Notes: generated by a model not told the origin, from the sequence alone. Counted from the first letter of the stretch, positions 24,365-33,582 are shown. The stretch: DNA of 64,000 bases from Pseudomonas denitrificans (nom. rej.) (GCF_008807415.1 NZ_CP043626.1:3906001-3970000); one strand, 5' to 3'. Numbers and translations are program-made.

Positions 24365-25498
24365 TCACCAGCCCTTGAGCTGGTCCCAGCGCCAGTTGCG
24401 GTACTGGTAGATCAGTGTACCCAAGAGTCCATAGGCCGCCGCCATGGCGAAAAGGATGAGGATGCGGTCGGCCACGGCGGAAAGTGGCAGGTTCATCTGG
24501 TTCATTTCCACCACGGCGCGGATCGCCCAGGTAGACGGGATCGCGTCGGCCAGCAGCTGTACCCACTGCGGCATGGCCTGGGGCGGCCAGGTGAAGCCGG
24601 CCATGTAGAACAGTGGCAGGGTGATGAAGGTCATCGTCAGGTACACCGCCTCTTCCGAGGGCAGCAGTTCGGCGATGAACTCGCTCATGGCGATCACCGC
24701 CAGCAGGAAGGGCAGCACCAGGCCCATCAGCATGAAGAACGAGGCCGTCTGCCGGTATCCCATGATCCACGGCCAGATCACATAGAAGAGCATCGCCAGC
24801 ACCGTCCAGATCAGCAATTGCGCGGCGTAGCGGCCAAAGCGCGTCGAGGTCGGCTGGCGCAGCGAGCGCGGGGTGCCGCCGCGCAGGTTGAGGTTCACCC
24901 GAGTGCAGGAAAGCAGCAGGCTGTGCTGCAGGATCAGCGTCACCAGCCCCGGCAGGACGATGGCGGCGAAGCTGGTGCCGGGGTTGAACAGATCGGTCAG
25001 CTGGCCGATGGCCGGCTGCAGCAGTACATTCGCCTGCACCTCGGAGAAGCCGCCGCGCATCAGCCGTTCGCGGTTGTAGCGCAGCGACAGCTCGGTGTAG
25101 GTGGCGCTGATGTCCTGCTGGATCTGCCCGATGGCCATGCGGTTGGTGGCGTCGCCGAAGATCGGCACGGTCACCGCCTCGCCGCGCAGCACGCGCTTCT
25201 CGAAGTCCAGCGGGATCACCACGATGGCGAACAGCTTGCGCCAGGCCAGGTCATGCTGGGCCTCGGGCAACTGGTCGTAGCCGACCGTGGCGATCTTCGG
25301 CGCGGCATCCAGCTGACGCACCAGTTCGCGAGACACCGCGCTGTGGTCCATGTCGATCACGGCCACCGGCAGGTCGTCCATGGTGCGGTGGGCGTAGGGC
25401 AAGGTCGTCAGCGCCACGGACAGCACCATCAGCAGCCACAGCGGCTTGCCGAGCATGCCGCTCAGGGATTCGCGGAAGACCTTCCAGAAGTTCTCCAT
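24365..25498 (-). CDS. ABC-2 type permease
   Basis: A 377-residue permease of the ABC-2/YhgE type. A first helix (about 22-40) is followed by a large periplasmic domain with 'LPVAVIDMDHSAVSREL', then five helices at about 175-375. It is similar in plan to the preceding gene product, so the two probably form a heterodimer. It lies nine bases after that gene. No ATPase gene is next to it. Confidence 0.82.
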   Translation of the reverse strand: MENFWKVFRESLSGMLGKPLWLLMVLSVALTTLPYAHRTMDDLPVAVIDMDHSAVSRELVRQLDAAPKIATVGYDQLPEAQHDLAWRKLFAIVVIPLDFEKRVLRGEAVTVPIFGDATNRMAIGQIQQDISATYTELSLRYNRERLMRGGFSEVQANVLLQPAIGQLTDLFNPGTSFAAIVLPGLVTLILQHSLLLSCTRVNLNLRGGTPRSLRQPTSTRFGRYAAQLLIWTVLAMLFYVIWPWIMGYRQTASFFMLMGLVLPFLLAVIAMSEFIAELLPSEEAVYLTMTFITLPLFYMAGFTWPPQAMPQWVQLLADAIPSTWAIRAVVEMNQMNLPLSAVADRILILFAMAAAYGLLGTLIYQYRNWRWDQLKGW

Positions 25499-25507
25499 GG
25501 CAGCTCC

Positions 25508-26680
25508 TTACGCCGGGCTCAGGTCGAGGCGCCGGCGCAGGCGCATCTTGGCGATCATGTAGGCGATCAGCGGGTAGAGCAGCAGCTTGCAGCAGGTGTA
25601 GAGCCCGGACTCGGCCGGCGCCCTGCGCAGGAACTGGTCGAACAGGCCGTGCAGGGTATGGGTCAGCGGCTCGGCCTCGGAAATGACACGGGCGATCTGC
25701 GGCATCGCCAGTTCCGGCAGCAGCACGCCGGAATAGGTCTGCGCCACGCCGATCAGCAGGCCGATCAGGGAATACGCGCTGTAGCGGTTGGCGGTGAAGA
25801 TGAACAGCATCAGCCCGACACTCTGCGCTGCCGCCACGTAGCAGACGGTGATCGCCAGCATCCACCAGGGGTTGCCGTTGATCCGCGCGCCATTGAGCTC
25901 GACCAGCAGGAACAGCTCGACCATCAGCAGCGTGCTGAACAGCAACGTGTAGGGCGCCAGCTTGCCCAGCAGCCGCGCGCCAAGGGCCTGGGCACGCAAT
26001 ATGTGCGGCGAGGACGCGCGCAGCTCCGGCGCTTCACGCGCCAGCACATGCACGGTGGCGACGATCACGAACAGTTGCAGCAGGTGCACGATGGCGGCGA
26101 ACTGCTGGAAGTAGATGTAGTTGCCGCTGGCATTGAACAGGCTTTCATAGGACACGCTGATGCTGGCCAGCGTCGGTACGGCGCGGTCCATGCCGGTGGC
26201 CAGGCGCGGGCGCAGCTCGGCGTTGACCGAACTCATCAGGCCGCTGAAATCCTGGGTCGAGTAGAAGCCGGCGGAATAGAACAGCGAGTTGTAGTACAGC
26301 TCGGCGACCGGCTGGCGGCCGGACAGCGCGTCCGCCTCGAAGTCGCGCGGGATGTAGAGCAACGCATAGTCATCGGCCATGCGCAGGCGGCGCAGGCCCT
26401 CCTGCAGGCCGCCGCCGAGCACCTCGACCTTGGCGTGGGAGCCGGCGTCCAGCTCGCGGACGATGCGCCGCGACAGGCTGCTGTGGTCGGCATCGACCAC
26501 GGCCACCGGCATGTCCAGCAGCGTACCCGCCTGGTACACGCCGCTGATCACCACGAACAGCAGCAACGGCCAGAGCCAGCCGAGCCAGTGGATGGTCCAG
26601 CTGCGCAGGGCGACCCGCGTTTCGCTGCCGAAGGCCTGGGCGAAACGCAGCAGGTTGCGCCTTACTGCTTCCACTGCCAC
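25508..26680 (-). CDS. ABC-2 type permease
   Basis: A 390-residue permease with the same layout as its downstream neighbour: a helix near 30-50, a periplasmic domain with 'MPVAVVDADHSSLSRRIVREL', and five or six C-terminal helices. The likely start is a GTG that overlaps the end of the membrane-fusion gene by 19 bases; another GTG two codons on is possible. Export of a drug, lipid or other large molecule is typical of YbhFSR-like systems. The substrate here is unknown. Confidence 0.8.
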   Translation of the reverse strand: MAVEAVRRNLLRFAQAFGSETRVALRSWTIHWLGWLWPLLLFVVISGVYQAGTLLDMPVAVVDADHSSLSRRIVRELDAGSHAKVEVLGGGLQEGLRRLRMADDYALLYIPRDFEADALSGRQPVAELYYNSLFYSAGFYSTQDFSGLMSSVNAELRPRLATGMDRAVPTLASISVSYESLFNASGNYIYFQQFAAIVHLLQLFVIVATVHVLAREAPELRASSPHILRAQALGARLLGKLAPYTLLFSTLLMVELFLLVELNGARINGNPWWMLAITVCYVAAAQSVGLMLFIFTANRYSAYSLIGLLIGVAQTYSGVLLPELAMPQIARVISEAEPLTHTLHGLFDQFLRRAPAESGLYTCCKLLLYPLIAYMIAKMRLRRRLDLSPA

Positions 26681-27633
26681 AGCGCGCTCATGCCGGGCCG
26701 CAGGCCTTGTACCGGCTGGTCCGGATACAGGCGTACCTCGAAGGTCTTCAGGTCGAAATCACCGGTGGCGCGGGTGGCACGCTTGGTGGCGAAGTCGCCG
26801 AGCGGCGCGATGTACGCGACCCGGGATTTCACTTCAGCGCCCTTGAGCGCCGGCACCCGGATGGAGACTTCGTCGCCCTTCTTCACATCGGCGAGGATGT
26901 CTTCGCGCAGGTTGAACACGAAGTAGCTGTCGGATAGCCGCACCAGCGTCAGCAACGGGCTGTAGGCATTGACCAGTTCGCCCTGCTCCGCCGGGATCGG
27001 CCCGACCTCGCCGTCCACCGGCGCGACCACGTTGAGATCATCGGTCTGCGCCTGCAGCTCGAGTATCTGCGCGTCGGCCCTGCGCACGGCGGCTTCCAGC
27101 GCACGGCGGCGCTCTTCGCGGTCGCCCTGGTTGCCCTGGTCGAGATTGGCCTGGGCCTCGGCGACACGGTTGCGCGCCACGTCGCGCCCACGGCGGGACA
27201 GGTCCAGTTGAGCCTGGGAAACGAAACCGCGGCCGGCCAGTTCCTCGTTGCGCTGGTACTCCAGGTCGGCGTTGCGCAGCTCGGCCTGCGCCTGGGACAG
27301 ACTGGCCTGCAGGGCCCGCAGGGTTTCCTCACGGGTGCCATGCAGGGATTCGTCGAGGTTCGCCTGCACCTGGTTGCGCGCGGCGCGCAAGGAGTCCAGC
27401 TGGGCCTGCAGCTCCGGGCTGCTGAGGGATATAAGCACCTGGCCCTGCTTCACGTCATCGCCGCGCCGCACATGCAGCACTTCGACCCGGCCCTTGGCCT
27501 TGGACGCGACGATGACGTTGGTGGCGTCCGCCTCGCCCTGCAGCAGCAGCGGCTGGGTGTGCAGGCGCAGGTAAAGGGTAACGGCGATGATCACCAGGAT
27601 CAGCAGGGGTGCGAACAGCTTCCATCCCTTCAT
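26662..27633 (-). CDS. HlyD-family membrane fusion protein
   Basis: A 323-residue periplasmic adaptor with an N-terminal membrane helix (about 7-24), a lipoyl half ('SKAKGRVEVLHVRRGDDVKQGQ'-type region), a long coiled coil (about 75-190) and a second lipoyl half ('APVDGEVGPIPAEQGE'). It resembles YbhG-type adaptors that serve ABC-2 exporters. It is the first gene of the three-gene unit with two permeases. Missing partners are an ATPase and an outer-membrane channel. Confidence 0.85.
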   Translation of the reverse strand: MKGWKLFAPLLILVIIAVTLYLRLHTQPLLLQGEADATNVIVASKAKGRVEVLHVRRGDDVKQGQVLISLSSPELQAQLDSLRAARNQVQANLDESLHGTREETLRALQASLSQAQAELRNADLEYQRNEELAGRGFVSQAQLDLSRRGRDVARNRVAEAQANLDQGNQGDREERRRALEAAVRRADAQILELQAQTDDLNVVAPVDGEVGPIPAEQGELVNAYSPLLTLVRLSDSYFVFNLREDILADVKKGDEVSIRVPALKGAEVKSRVAYIAPLGDFATKRATRATGDFDLKTFEVRLYPDQPVQGLRPGMSALWQWKQ

Positions 27634-27718
27634 GGAGTGGTCTTCTCAGGCAGCGGATGCACCGATGGTAGTGCATCCGCCGGCCGAGCGGCGGCTCTGG
27701 ATCAAAGCCGCCGGGCGA

Positions 27719-28198
27719 TCAGCGCTCGTCGTCGCTGATCAGGTCGTGCTCGCCACCGCGCAGCTTGCCGCTGGGCGAAGGGAAGCGCGAGGAGGCATAA
27801 CGCACCACCAGGATCGCCAGCGCCAGCAGCAACAGGGCCACCGAGACCAGGATGATGCCGTCGTCGGGCACGTGGTTGTGCTGGATGTCGGCGATCATCA
27901 GGCGGGTCAGCGCGGTCATCGCCACATAGATCAGGAAGCGCACCGGCATGTGGTTGGTCTTGAAGTAGATACCGACCATGGCGCCCAGCTCGAGGTAGAT
28001 GAACAGCAGCAGGATGTCGTCGATGCTTGCGTGCCCCTTGCCGACCATCTCGCCGAAGGCCACCGCCGCCGACCAGAACACCGTGCCGCCGATGGCGAAC
28101 AGCGCCAGGTAGTGGAAACCCTCCACCAGCAGGTTACCCAGGGATTCGGCACAGCCGTGCATCCGCTCGCTCAGGCGCTCGGCCCAGTTCTGTTTCAT
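27719..28198 (-). CDS. psiE: PsiE family phosphate-starvation-inducible membrane protein
   Basis: A 159-residue protein with four membrane helices. The PsiE signature region, 'LLFIYLELGAMVGIYFKTNHMPVRFLIY', lies at about residues 65-93. In E. coli psiE is induced by phosphate starvation through PhoB; I see no clear Pho box here. Its biochemical role is unknown. The C-terminal 20 residues are soluble and acidic. Confidence 0.85.
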   Translation of the reverse strand: MKQNWAERLSERMHGCAESLGNLLVEGFHYLALFAIGGTVFWSAAVAFGEMVGKGHASIDDILLLFIYLELGAMVGIYFKTNHMPVRFLIYVAMTALTRLMIADIQHNHVPDDGIILVSVALLLLALAILVVRYASSRFPSPSGKLRGGEHDLISDDER

Positions 28199-28367
28199 TC
28201 GTCGGTTCTCCGCAATACAAGGCTTTGTTGGCGTGAAGCCTGCAAGTGCTACGCCATTGATCTTGCGCAGTCATGGCACAGATGGGCTGCGCGAATATGA
28301 CTGCGAACTTTTTCGGCCCGCCCCGAGTCCATTCAGGGGCATGCCACAAAACAGGCAGGAACGAGTG

Positions 28368-28649
28368 ATGGAAAGTCCCTTTCAGACGCTGACCGACGCC
28401 TTCCAGGACCAGTACCGCGTCAATTTCAGCCTAGAACGGCCCGACGGCAGCATTGTCCTGACCCTCTCCACCGAGGCTGGAGTCGCCGCGCGCAGGCTGA
28501 TCCGCAACACCCAGCTGCAGGACCCGGAACAGCTGCAGCGCTTCATCCAGAGCATCCGCTTCGGCATCGCCATCGAGCAAGGCGGCACGGCGCCGCAGCT
28601 GCTGGCTGCCATGACGCGCGGCGACAACGGCCTGCCGATCGCGTCCTGA
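28368..28649 (+). CDS. DUF3509 family protein
   Basis: A 93-residue soluble protein with the pattern of the Pseudomonas-specific DUF3509 family: 'PFQTLTDAFQDQYRVNFSLERPDG' region, then 'LTLSTEAG', then 'QLQDPEQLQRFI'. An AGGCAGGAA stretch precedes the ATG. No function is known for the family. It is one of the clues to the genus. Confidence 0.75.
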   Translation: MESPFQTLTDAFQDQYRVNFSLERPDGSIVLTLSTEAGVAARRLIRNTQLQDPEQLQRFIQSIRFGIAIEQGGTAPQLLAAMTRGDNGLPIAS

Positions 28650-28858
28650 CGGCACCCTCTGCAAGAATTCCTTCCTACAGAGCCATCTGACTGACGATTC
28701 ATTGCGCCAGTCACGCGGCGGCGTTGCGCGCGCCTACGGGGCGCGCGCACTGCTTTGGGCCGCCGCCAATACTGGCCTTCTACAAGCACATCCCTTTCCT
28801 GCGTCTACGCTGCTGGCAACGATTCGCACAGCCGCAGTAGCATCGCGCGATCATTTTA

Positions 28859-28874
28859 CTGTATAAATAGACAG
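28859..28874 (+). promoter_or_regulatory. LexA box of yebG
   Basis: CTGTATAAATAGACAG keeps the full CTG-N10-CAG LexA spacing and an AT-rich centre. It lies 45 bases before the yebG start, in the only AT-rich patch of the leader. It marks yebG as an SOS gene here. Confidence 0.88.
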
Positions 28875-28918
28875 TGATTTCGAACCCCCCAATCAAAGAG
28901 AAGGCACAGAGGTGATGA

Positions 28919-29185
28919 ATGGCCGTCGAAGTGGTGTACCGCAGCAGCCGCGATCCGGAGCGCCTGTTCATGGATAAGGCAGAGGCCGACCGGCACGACA
29001 AGATGCTGGAGCTGGCGGAAACGCTGGCCGACGTGCTGCAGAAGGCGGTGCCTTCGCTGAAGGAGGATCAGGTCGAGGAGATCGGTATCTTCATGGCCAG
29101 GAACCGCGACGCCTTCGCCCGCGCCTTCAAGAACCAGCCCGATGCGTTGAGCGATATCTTCAGCGAGCCTGCTGCCGAGGAATGA
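28919..29185 (+). CDS. yebG: YebG family SOS-response protein
   Basis: An 88-residue protein with 'MAVEVVYRSSRDPERLFMDKAEADRHDKMLELAE'-type opening (residues 1-34) and an acidic tail, as in E. coli YebG. YebG is DNA-damage inducible through LexA, and its function remains poorly defined. The second of two close ATGs is used because MAVEV is the family start; GAGGTG lies just before it. A good LexA box lies upstream. Confidence 0.88.
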   Translation: MAVEVVYRSSRDPERLFMDKAEADRHDKMLELAETLADVLQKAVPSLKEDQVEEIGIFMARNRDAFARAFKNQPDALSDIFSEPAAEE

Positions 29186-29446
29186 GCCTGCAAGCAAGCC
29201 GCCTGACCCGGGCAATGGCGATGTGCGGGGTCGCATCGATCTTCGCCCCGCCTGCCCTCCCCATCTCCCGACTGGCGGGACTGCCAGCACTTGAAGGCAG
29301 CTTGTCCGGGGGCTTGTGCTGATGCCAGAATGCGCTAAGAAAATTCCTATAAGATTCTTAACGCACCGTGCACCGGGAATTGTCGGCGCGCCGGCCTTGC
29401 CGGAGTGCGGACGTCCGCCGCGTGGTCGTGATCAGGACGACCGATC
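29186..29446 (+). other. Leader region of the glycan cluster
   Basis: No gene is seen. A TATAAG (29348-29353) inside a small AAGAA...TTCTT symmetry could be a -10 element, but I find no matching -35. There is no trace of a Wzm-type permease gene, which usually precedes a Wzt gene. Confidence 0.4.
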
Positions 29447-30811
29447 ATGCACGATTCGCCCGCTACCGAACTCATCCGCTGCTCAGCCCTGAGCAAGAGT
29501 TTCCGGCAATATTCCAAGCCCAGCGATCGCCTCCTCGATGACCTGAGCCATGTCTGGCCCCGCTGGCTTGGTGGCCGGCCACGCGACAGCGCCAACGAAT
29601 TCCACGCCCTGCGCGGCATCGACTTGACCCTGAGTGCCGGTGAGGCCGTTGCTATCATCGGGCGTAACGGCTCGGGCAAATCGACCCTGCTGCAACTCAT
29701 TGCCGGAACCCTGAGCCCGGGCAGCGGCACTGTCCTGGTGCGCGGTCGGGTCTGCGCCATGCTCGAACTGGGCGTCGGCTTCAATCCCGAGTTCACGGGG
29801 GTCGAGAACGTCCGCCTGTATGCCGCCGTGCTGGGCATGAGCGGCGAGGAGATCGAACAGCGGCTGCCCTCGATCATCGCTTTCGCCGAAATCGGCGACT
29901 TCGTGGCACAACCGGTGAAGACCTATTCCAGCGGCATGTATGTCCGCCTGGCCTTCGCCGTGCTGGCGCACTCCGATCCGGAACTGCTTATCGTCGACGA
30001 AGCTTTGTCGGTGGGCGATGCGGCCTTCCAGGCCAAATGCATGCACTGGTTCCGCGGCTTCCAGGAAGCTGGCGGCAGCCTGCTGCTGGTCAGCCACGAC
30101 GTGGGTACCGTCCGCGCCATCTGCAGCCGTGCCATCTACCTGGAATCCGGACGGATCAAGGCAGAAGGCCCCTGCGGCGAAGTCACCGATCTCTACCTGC
30201 ACGACATCCACCAGACCCAGAACCAGGTGTTGGCGCAACCGGCGGCATCTTCCGAGGGAGCGACCCCGAAATGCCAGGTTACTGACGCCGCCTACCTCGC
30301 CCGCTGCCAGGCTTTCGAACAGCGCTGGATCAACAAGCGGCAGGGCACCGGCGATAGCCGCGTGCGTCTGGTGGAGTTGCTCAACGCCTCCGGCGAGCCG
30401 TCCGAACTGTTCCAGTTCGATGCTCCCGCGATCATCCGCATTCATGTCGAGTGTCTGCGCAGCGCCGCGGTATCGGTCAACTACAAGGTGCGCGACCGCC
30501 ACCTGGTGTCAGTGATCGGCGCCGACTTCCTCATCACCGAACAGCCCCTGCTGACCATGCAGCCTGGCGAAATCCACTGCATCGAATACCGCACCCGGCT
30601 GCCGCTGATGCACGGCGACTACAGCCTGCGCCTATCGATCACCGAACCCGTCGACAAGCACGCCCAGGCAGTCTTCCACGACATCGTCGAGGTGGCGCTG
30701 CCCTTCAAGGTTCTGCCGGCCGATCGTGGCTGGATCTACACCCAGAGCTACCTGCCCAACCAGGTCAGCGTCCGCCAATGGCAGGACCAAACCCAACTCG
30801 AGAACGCCTGA
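29447..30811 (+). CDS. Wzt-like polysaccharide export ABC ATPase
   Basis: A 454-residue protein. Residues 1-250 are an ABC ATPase with Walker A GRNGSGKST (72-80), signature YSSGM, Walker B 'ELLIVDEAL' and switch 'SHD'. Residues 280-450 form a C-terminal Wzt_C-like beta domain that, in known homologues, binds the capped end of the O-polysaccharide before export. It energises an inner-membrane Wzm channel, yet no permease gene occurs anywhere in the cluster. AGGACGA precedes the ATG. It is the first of seven closely packed genes. Confidence 0.9.
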   Translation: MHDSPATELIRCSALSKSFRQYSKPSDRLLDDLSHVWPRWLGGRPRDSANEFHALRGIDLTLSAGEAVAIIGRNGSGKSTLLQLIAGTLSPGSGTVLVRGRVCAMLELGVGFNPEFTGVENVRLYAAVLGMSGEEIEQRLPSIIAFAEIGDFVAQPVKTYSSGMYVRLAFAVLAHSDPELLIVDEALSVGDAAFQAKCMHWFRGFQEAGGSLLLVSHDVGTVRAICSRAIYLESGRIKAEGPCGEVTDLYLHDIHQTQNQVLAQPAASSEGATPKCQVTDAAYLARCQAFEQRWINKRQGTGDSRVRLVELLNASGEPSELFQFDAPAIIRIHVECLRSAAVSVNYKVRDRHLVSVIGADFLITEQPLLTMQPGEIHCIEYRTRLPLMHGDYSLRLSITEPVDKHAQAVFHDIVEVALPFKVLPADRGWIYTQSYLPNQVSVRQWQDQTQLENA

Positions 30812-30815
30812 CGCC

Positions 30816-31307
30816 ATGCATGAACTCGAACAGCGCTTCCCCGAAGTCCGCTTCTACAACCCGCTACTCACCGAAGTACAGGACAACGTCGAGATCGGCC
30901 CGCAGAGCCGGGTCGGCTCGATGACGCTGATCCACAGCGGCGCGCGAATTGGTGCTGGCGTCACCATCGGTTCGCACTGCAACATCTGCGACTGCCGCAT
31001 CGGCGAACGCGTGTCGATCCAGACCGCCTGCCACATCACTCGCGGCGTCGTGATCGAGGACGATGTCTTCATCGGTCCGCACGTGGTCACCCTCAACGAC
31101 AAGCTCAAGGGCGGCCCCATGGTCTACCCGCGCATCTGCCGGGGCGCACGGATCGGCGGCGGCAGCGTCATCCTGCCGGGCGTGACCATCGGCGAGAACG
31201 CCGTCGTAGGCGCCGGCAGCGTCGTCACCAAGGACGTCCCGGCGGGCGCCACGGTGATCGGCAACCCCGCGCGCAGCCGCGCCGGCGTGACCGTCGAGAG
31301 CGACTGA
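30816..31307 (+). CDS. Left-handed beta-helix acyltransferase (WbpD-like)
   Basis: A 163-residue protein made almost wholly of hexapeptide repeats ('IGPQSRVGSMTLIHSGARIGAG', 'GVTIGENAVVGAGSVV' regions). Such enzymes transfer an acetyl or other acyl group from acyl-CoA to an amino sugar. WbpD and WlbB N-acetylate UDP-3-amino sugars after a Gfo/Idh oxidase and a DegT aminotransferase, and both partner types are encoded downstream here. The start lies four bases after the Wzt gene and the end is seven bases before BKACE. The acyl donor is not known. Confidence 0.85.
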   Translation: MHELEQRFPEVRFYNPLLTEVQDNVEIGPQSRVGSMTLIHSGARIGAGVTIGSHCNICDCRIGERVSIQTACHITRGVVIEDDVFIGPHVVTLNDKLKGGPMVYPRICRGARIGGGSVILPGVTIGENAVVGAGSVVTKDVPAGATVIGNPARSRAGVTVESD

Positions 31308-31314
31308 GACGACG

Positions 31315-32151
31315 ATGGAAGGATTCATCCTCAATCTGGCCCCCACCGGCATGCTCCCCACACGGGCAATGAGCCCTCATGTGCCGCTGAGCGTGGAAGA
31401 GATAGTTGCCGACGCGTGCCGCTGCGTCACGCTGGGCGCCAACATGCTGCACCTGCATGCACGCGATGAGCAGGGTCGGCCGACCTATCGCCGCGAGGTC
31501 TATGCCCGCATCATCGGTGGCATCCGCGAGGTGCATCCCGACGTCGTCATCTGCGTGTCCCTGAGTGGCCGCGATTTCGGCGAGTTCGAGCAGCGTGCCG
31601 ACCCGCTCGGGCTCACCGGCGACCTGCGACCGGACATGGCGAGCCTGACCCTGTCGTCGCTGAACTTCAGCCGCAGCGCCAGCGTCAACAGCCCCGAGAT
31701 GATCCAGCGCCTGGCCGAACGCATGGCCGAAGCGGGCATCCGGCCGGAGCTGGAAGTGTTCGACGCCGGCATGCTCAATTACGCCCACTACCTGCTCGAG
31801 CGCAGGCTGATCCAGCCGCCGCTGTACTTCAACTTCATACTCGGCAACGTTGCCGGCGCCCAGGCCAGACCCGGCGCCCTGGCATTACTGCTCAGCGAAT
31901 TGCCGCAAGGCGCCCTGTGGTGTGGAGGCGGTGTGGGAACCAGCCAACTGGTGATGAACACCCAGGGCCTGTTGTACGGCAACGGTGTCCGAACCGGCCT
32001 GGAAGACTACCTGTGGCTCGATCCGCAGCGCCGCGAGCTGGCAAGCAACGCACAGATGGTCCAGCGCCTGGTCGACATCGCCTCTCACTTCGAGCTGCGC
32101 CCGGCCACAGCCCGTGCAGTTCGCCAGGCACTGGGGCTGCGCCATGTCTGA
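31315..32151 (+). CDS. BKACE family beta-keto acid cleavage enzyme (DUF849)
   Basis: A 278-residue enzyme of the family of 3-keto-5-aminohexanoate cleavage enzyme (Kce). That enzyme condenses a beta-keto acid with acetyl-CoA to give acetoacetate and a new acyl-CoA. The zinc ligands of Kce are present at the same positions: His46 and His48 in 'LHLHARD', and Glu230 in 'GVRTGLED'. Ser82, Arg226 and Asp231 also match my memory of Kce. The substrate-amine residue Glu14 is Leu here ('PTGMLPTR'), so the substrate probably differs. It is unusual to find this enzyme inside a glycan cluster. Confidence 0.87.
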   Translation: MEGFILNLAPTGMLPTRAMSPHVPLSVEEIVADACRCVTLGANMLHLHARDEQGRPTYRREVYARIIGGIREVHPDVVICVSLSGRDFGEFEQRADPLGLTGDLRPDMASLTLSSLNFSRSASVNSPEMIQRLAERMAEAGIRPELEVFDAGMLNYAHYLLERRLIQPPLYFNFILGNVAGAQARPGALALLLSELPQGALWCGGGVGTSQLVMNTQGLLYGNGVRTGLEDYLWLDPQRRELASNAQMVQRLVDIASHFELRPATARAVRQALGLRHV

Positions 32152-33582
32152 AGCGACCTTCAAGCCGTTGCGCGTTCTCATCACCAACAACACCCTGGGC
32201 AACCGCGCCGGTTCCGAACTCTACGTCCGTGACCTGGCGCTGGCGCTCCTGCGCCGCGGCCACTTGCCGGTGGCTTACAGCTCGCAGCTGGGCGACGTCG
32301 CCGAAGAACTGCGCCGGGCGACCATTCCGGTCATCGACGACCTGAATGCGCTGAATATTCCGCCTGACGTCATCCACGGCCAGCACCATCTGGATGCGAC
32401 CACCGCGATGCTGCACTTCCCCGCGTCCCGGCACTGTACATCTGCCACGGCTGGTTGCCCTGGGAGGAAGTTCCCCCTGTGCTGCCTGCCATCGGGCGGT
32501 ACCTGGCCGTGGACGACCTGTGCCTGGAGCGTCTGCTGACGACGCCAGGGATTCCTCCGGAGCGCTGCGAAGTGCTGTACAACTTCGTCGATCTGCAGCG
32601 TTTCAAACAGCGCCCGGCATTACCCGAGCGCCCACGCTCCGCGCTGATCTTCAGCAACTACGCTGCAGGCCAACCCAGTCTCGAAGCCATGCGTAACGCT
32701 TGCCATCGCGCGGGCATCGTGCAGGTCGACGTGGTTGGCGGCGGCTCGGGCAACGCGGTCAAGGAACCGGCGCAGATACTGGGTAATTACGACCTGGTGT
32801 TCGCCAAGGCGCGCGCGGCCCTCGAAGCCATGGCCAGCGGCTGTGCGGTCGTGGTCGCCGATCAAGTAGGCCTGGCGGGAATGGTGGACAGCGACAACCT
32901 GGCCGAGCTGCGTCGCCTGAACTTCGGCGTACGCAGCATGCAGCGCCTGCCTCTGGACGAAGAGACCCTGCTGGCACAGATAAATCGCTACGACAGCCAG
33001 GACGCGCGCCGGGTCAGCGACTGGATTCGCCAGGACGCCGACATGGAGCGTGTGGTGGATCGTTGGCTGCAGATCTATACCCAGCTCATCGAGAACTCTG
33101 CAGAGGGCGACAACGCCCCGTCGCCGCAGTCCCAGCTGCAGGCTGGAGCCGCCTACCTGCGCTGGCTCGCGCCCACCGTCAAGAAGCAGTACCAGACCGC
33201 GCACCATGCTGCGCAGGCGGAGCGGGACCTCGCCCACGCACAAGGCCAGGTTCGCCAGTTGACCGAGCAACTCGACGGACACCACACCCAGTGGGCCGCA
33301 CTGGAACGGCACTGCCAGTATCTGCAGTCGCTGCTGGACGAGGGCGAGCGGCGCGCCGAGCACCTGCAGGCGTCGCTGACGGAGCAAGAGCTGCACGGCC
33401 AGCAGCTGGAGAGCCAATTGGCCGTGCAGGAGCAGCATGGCCAACGCTGGCAAACACTGGCATGCGAGCGAGAACTGCACCTGCGCAAGGTCGAGGCCGA
33501 CCTCGCCGAAGTCCTCGATTCGCGGACCTGGCGCGCCCTCGCCCCGTACCGACGCCTCAGACATTGGCTGCGCAAGGGATGA
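32144..33582 (+). pseudogene. Glycosyltransferase with C-terminal coiled coil, frameshifted
   Basis: The intact product would be 479 residues. The first frame opens '[23 protein letters not shown]' (GT4-like N-domain) and reads to 'TAMLHFPAS'. The second frame carries '[14 protein letters not shown]' and the rest. One extra C in the CCCC at 32419-32422 joins them. The donor-domain part has 'FAKARAALEAMASGCAVVVAD'. Residues from about 340 form a coiled coil rich in Gln, Glu and His, ending 'SRTWRALAPYRRLR'. It starts eight bases before the BKACE stop. The break is either a real mutation or a sequence error. Confidence 0.83.

Noticed and set aside
28233..28367. An N-terminal extension of the DUF3509 protein
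   Set aside because: The extra 45 codons have no family sequence, and a ribosome site lies before the inner ATG at 28368.
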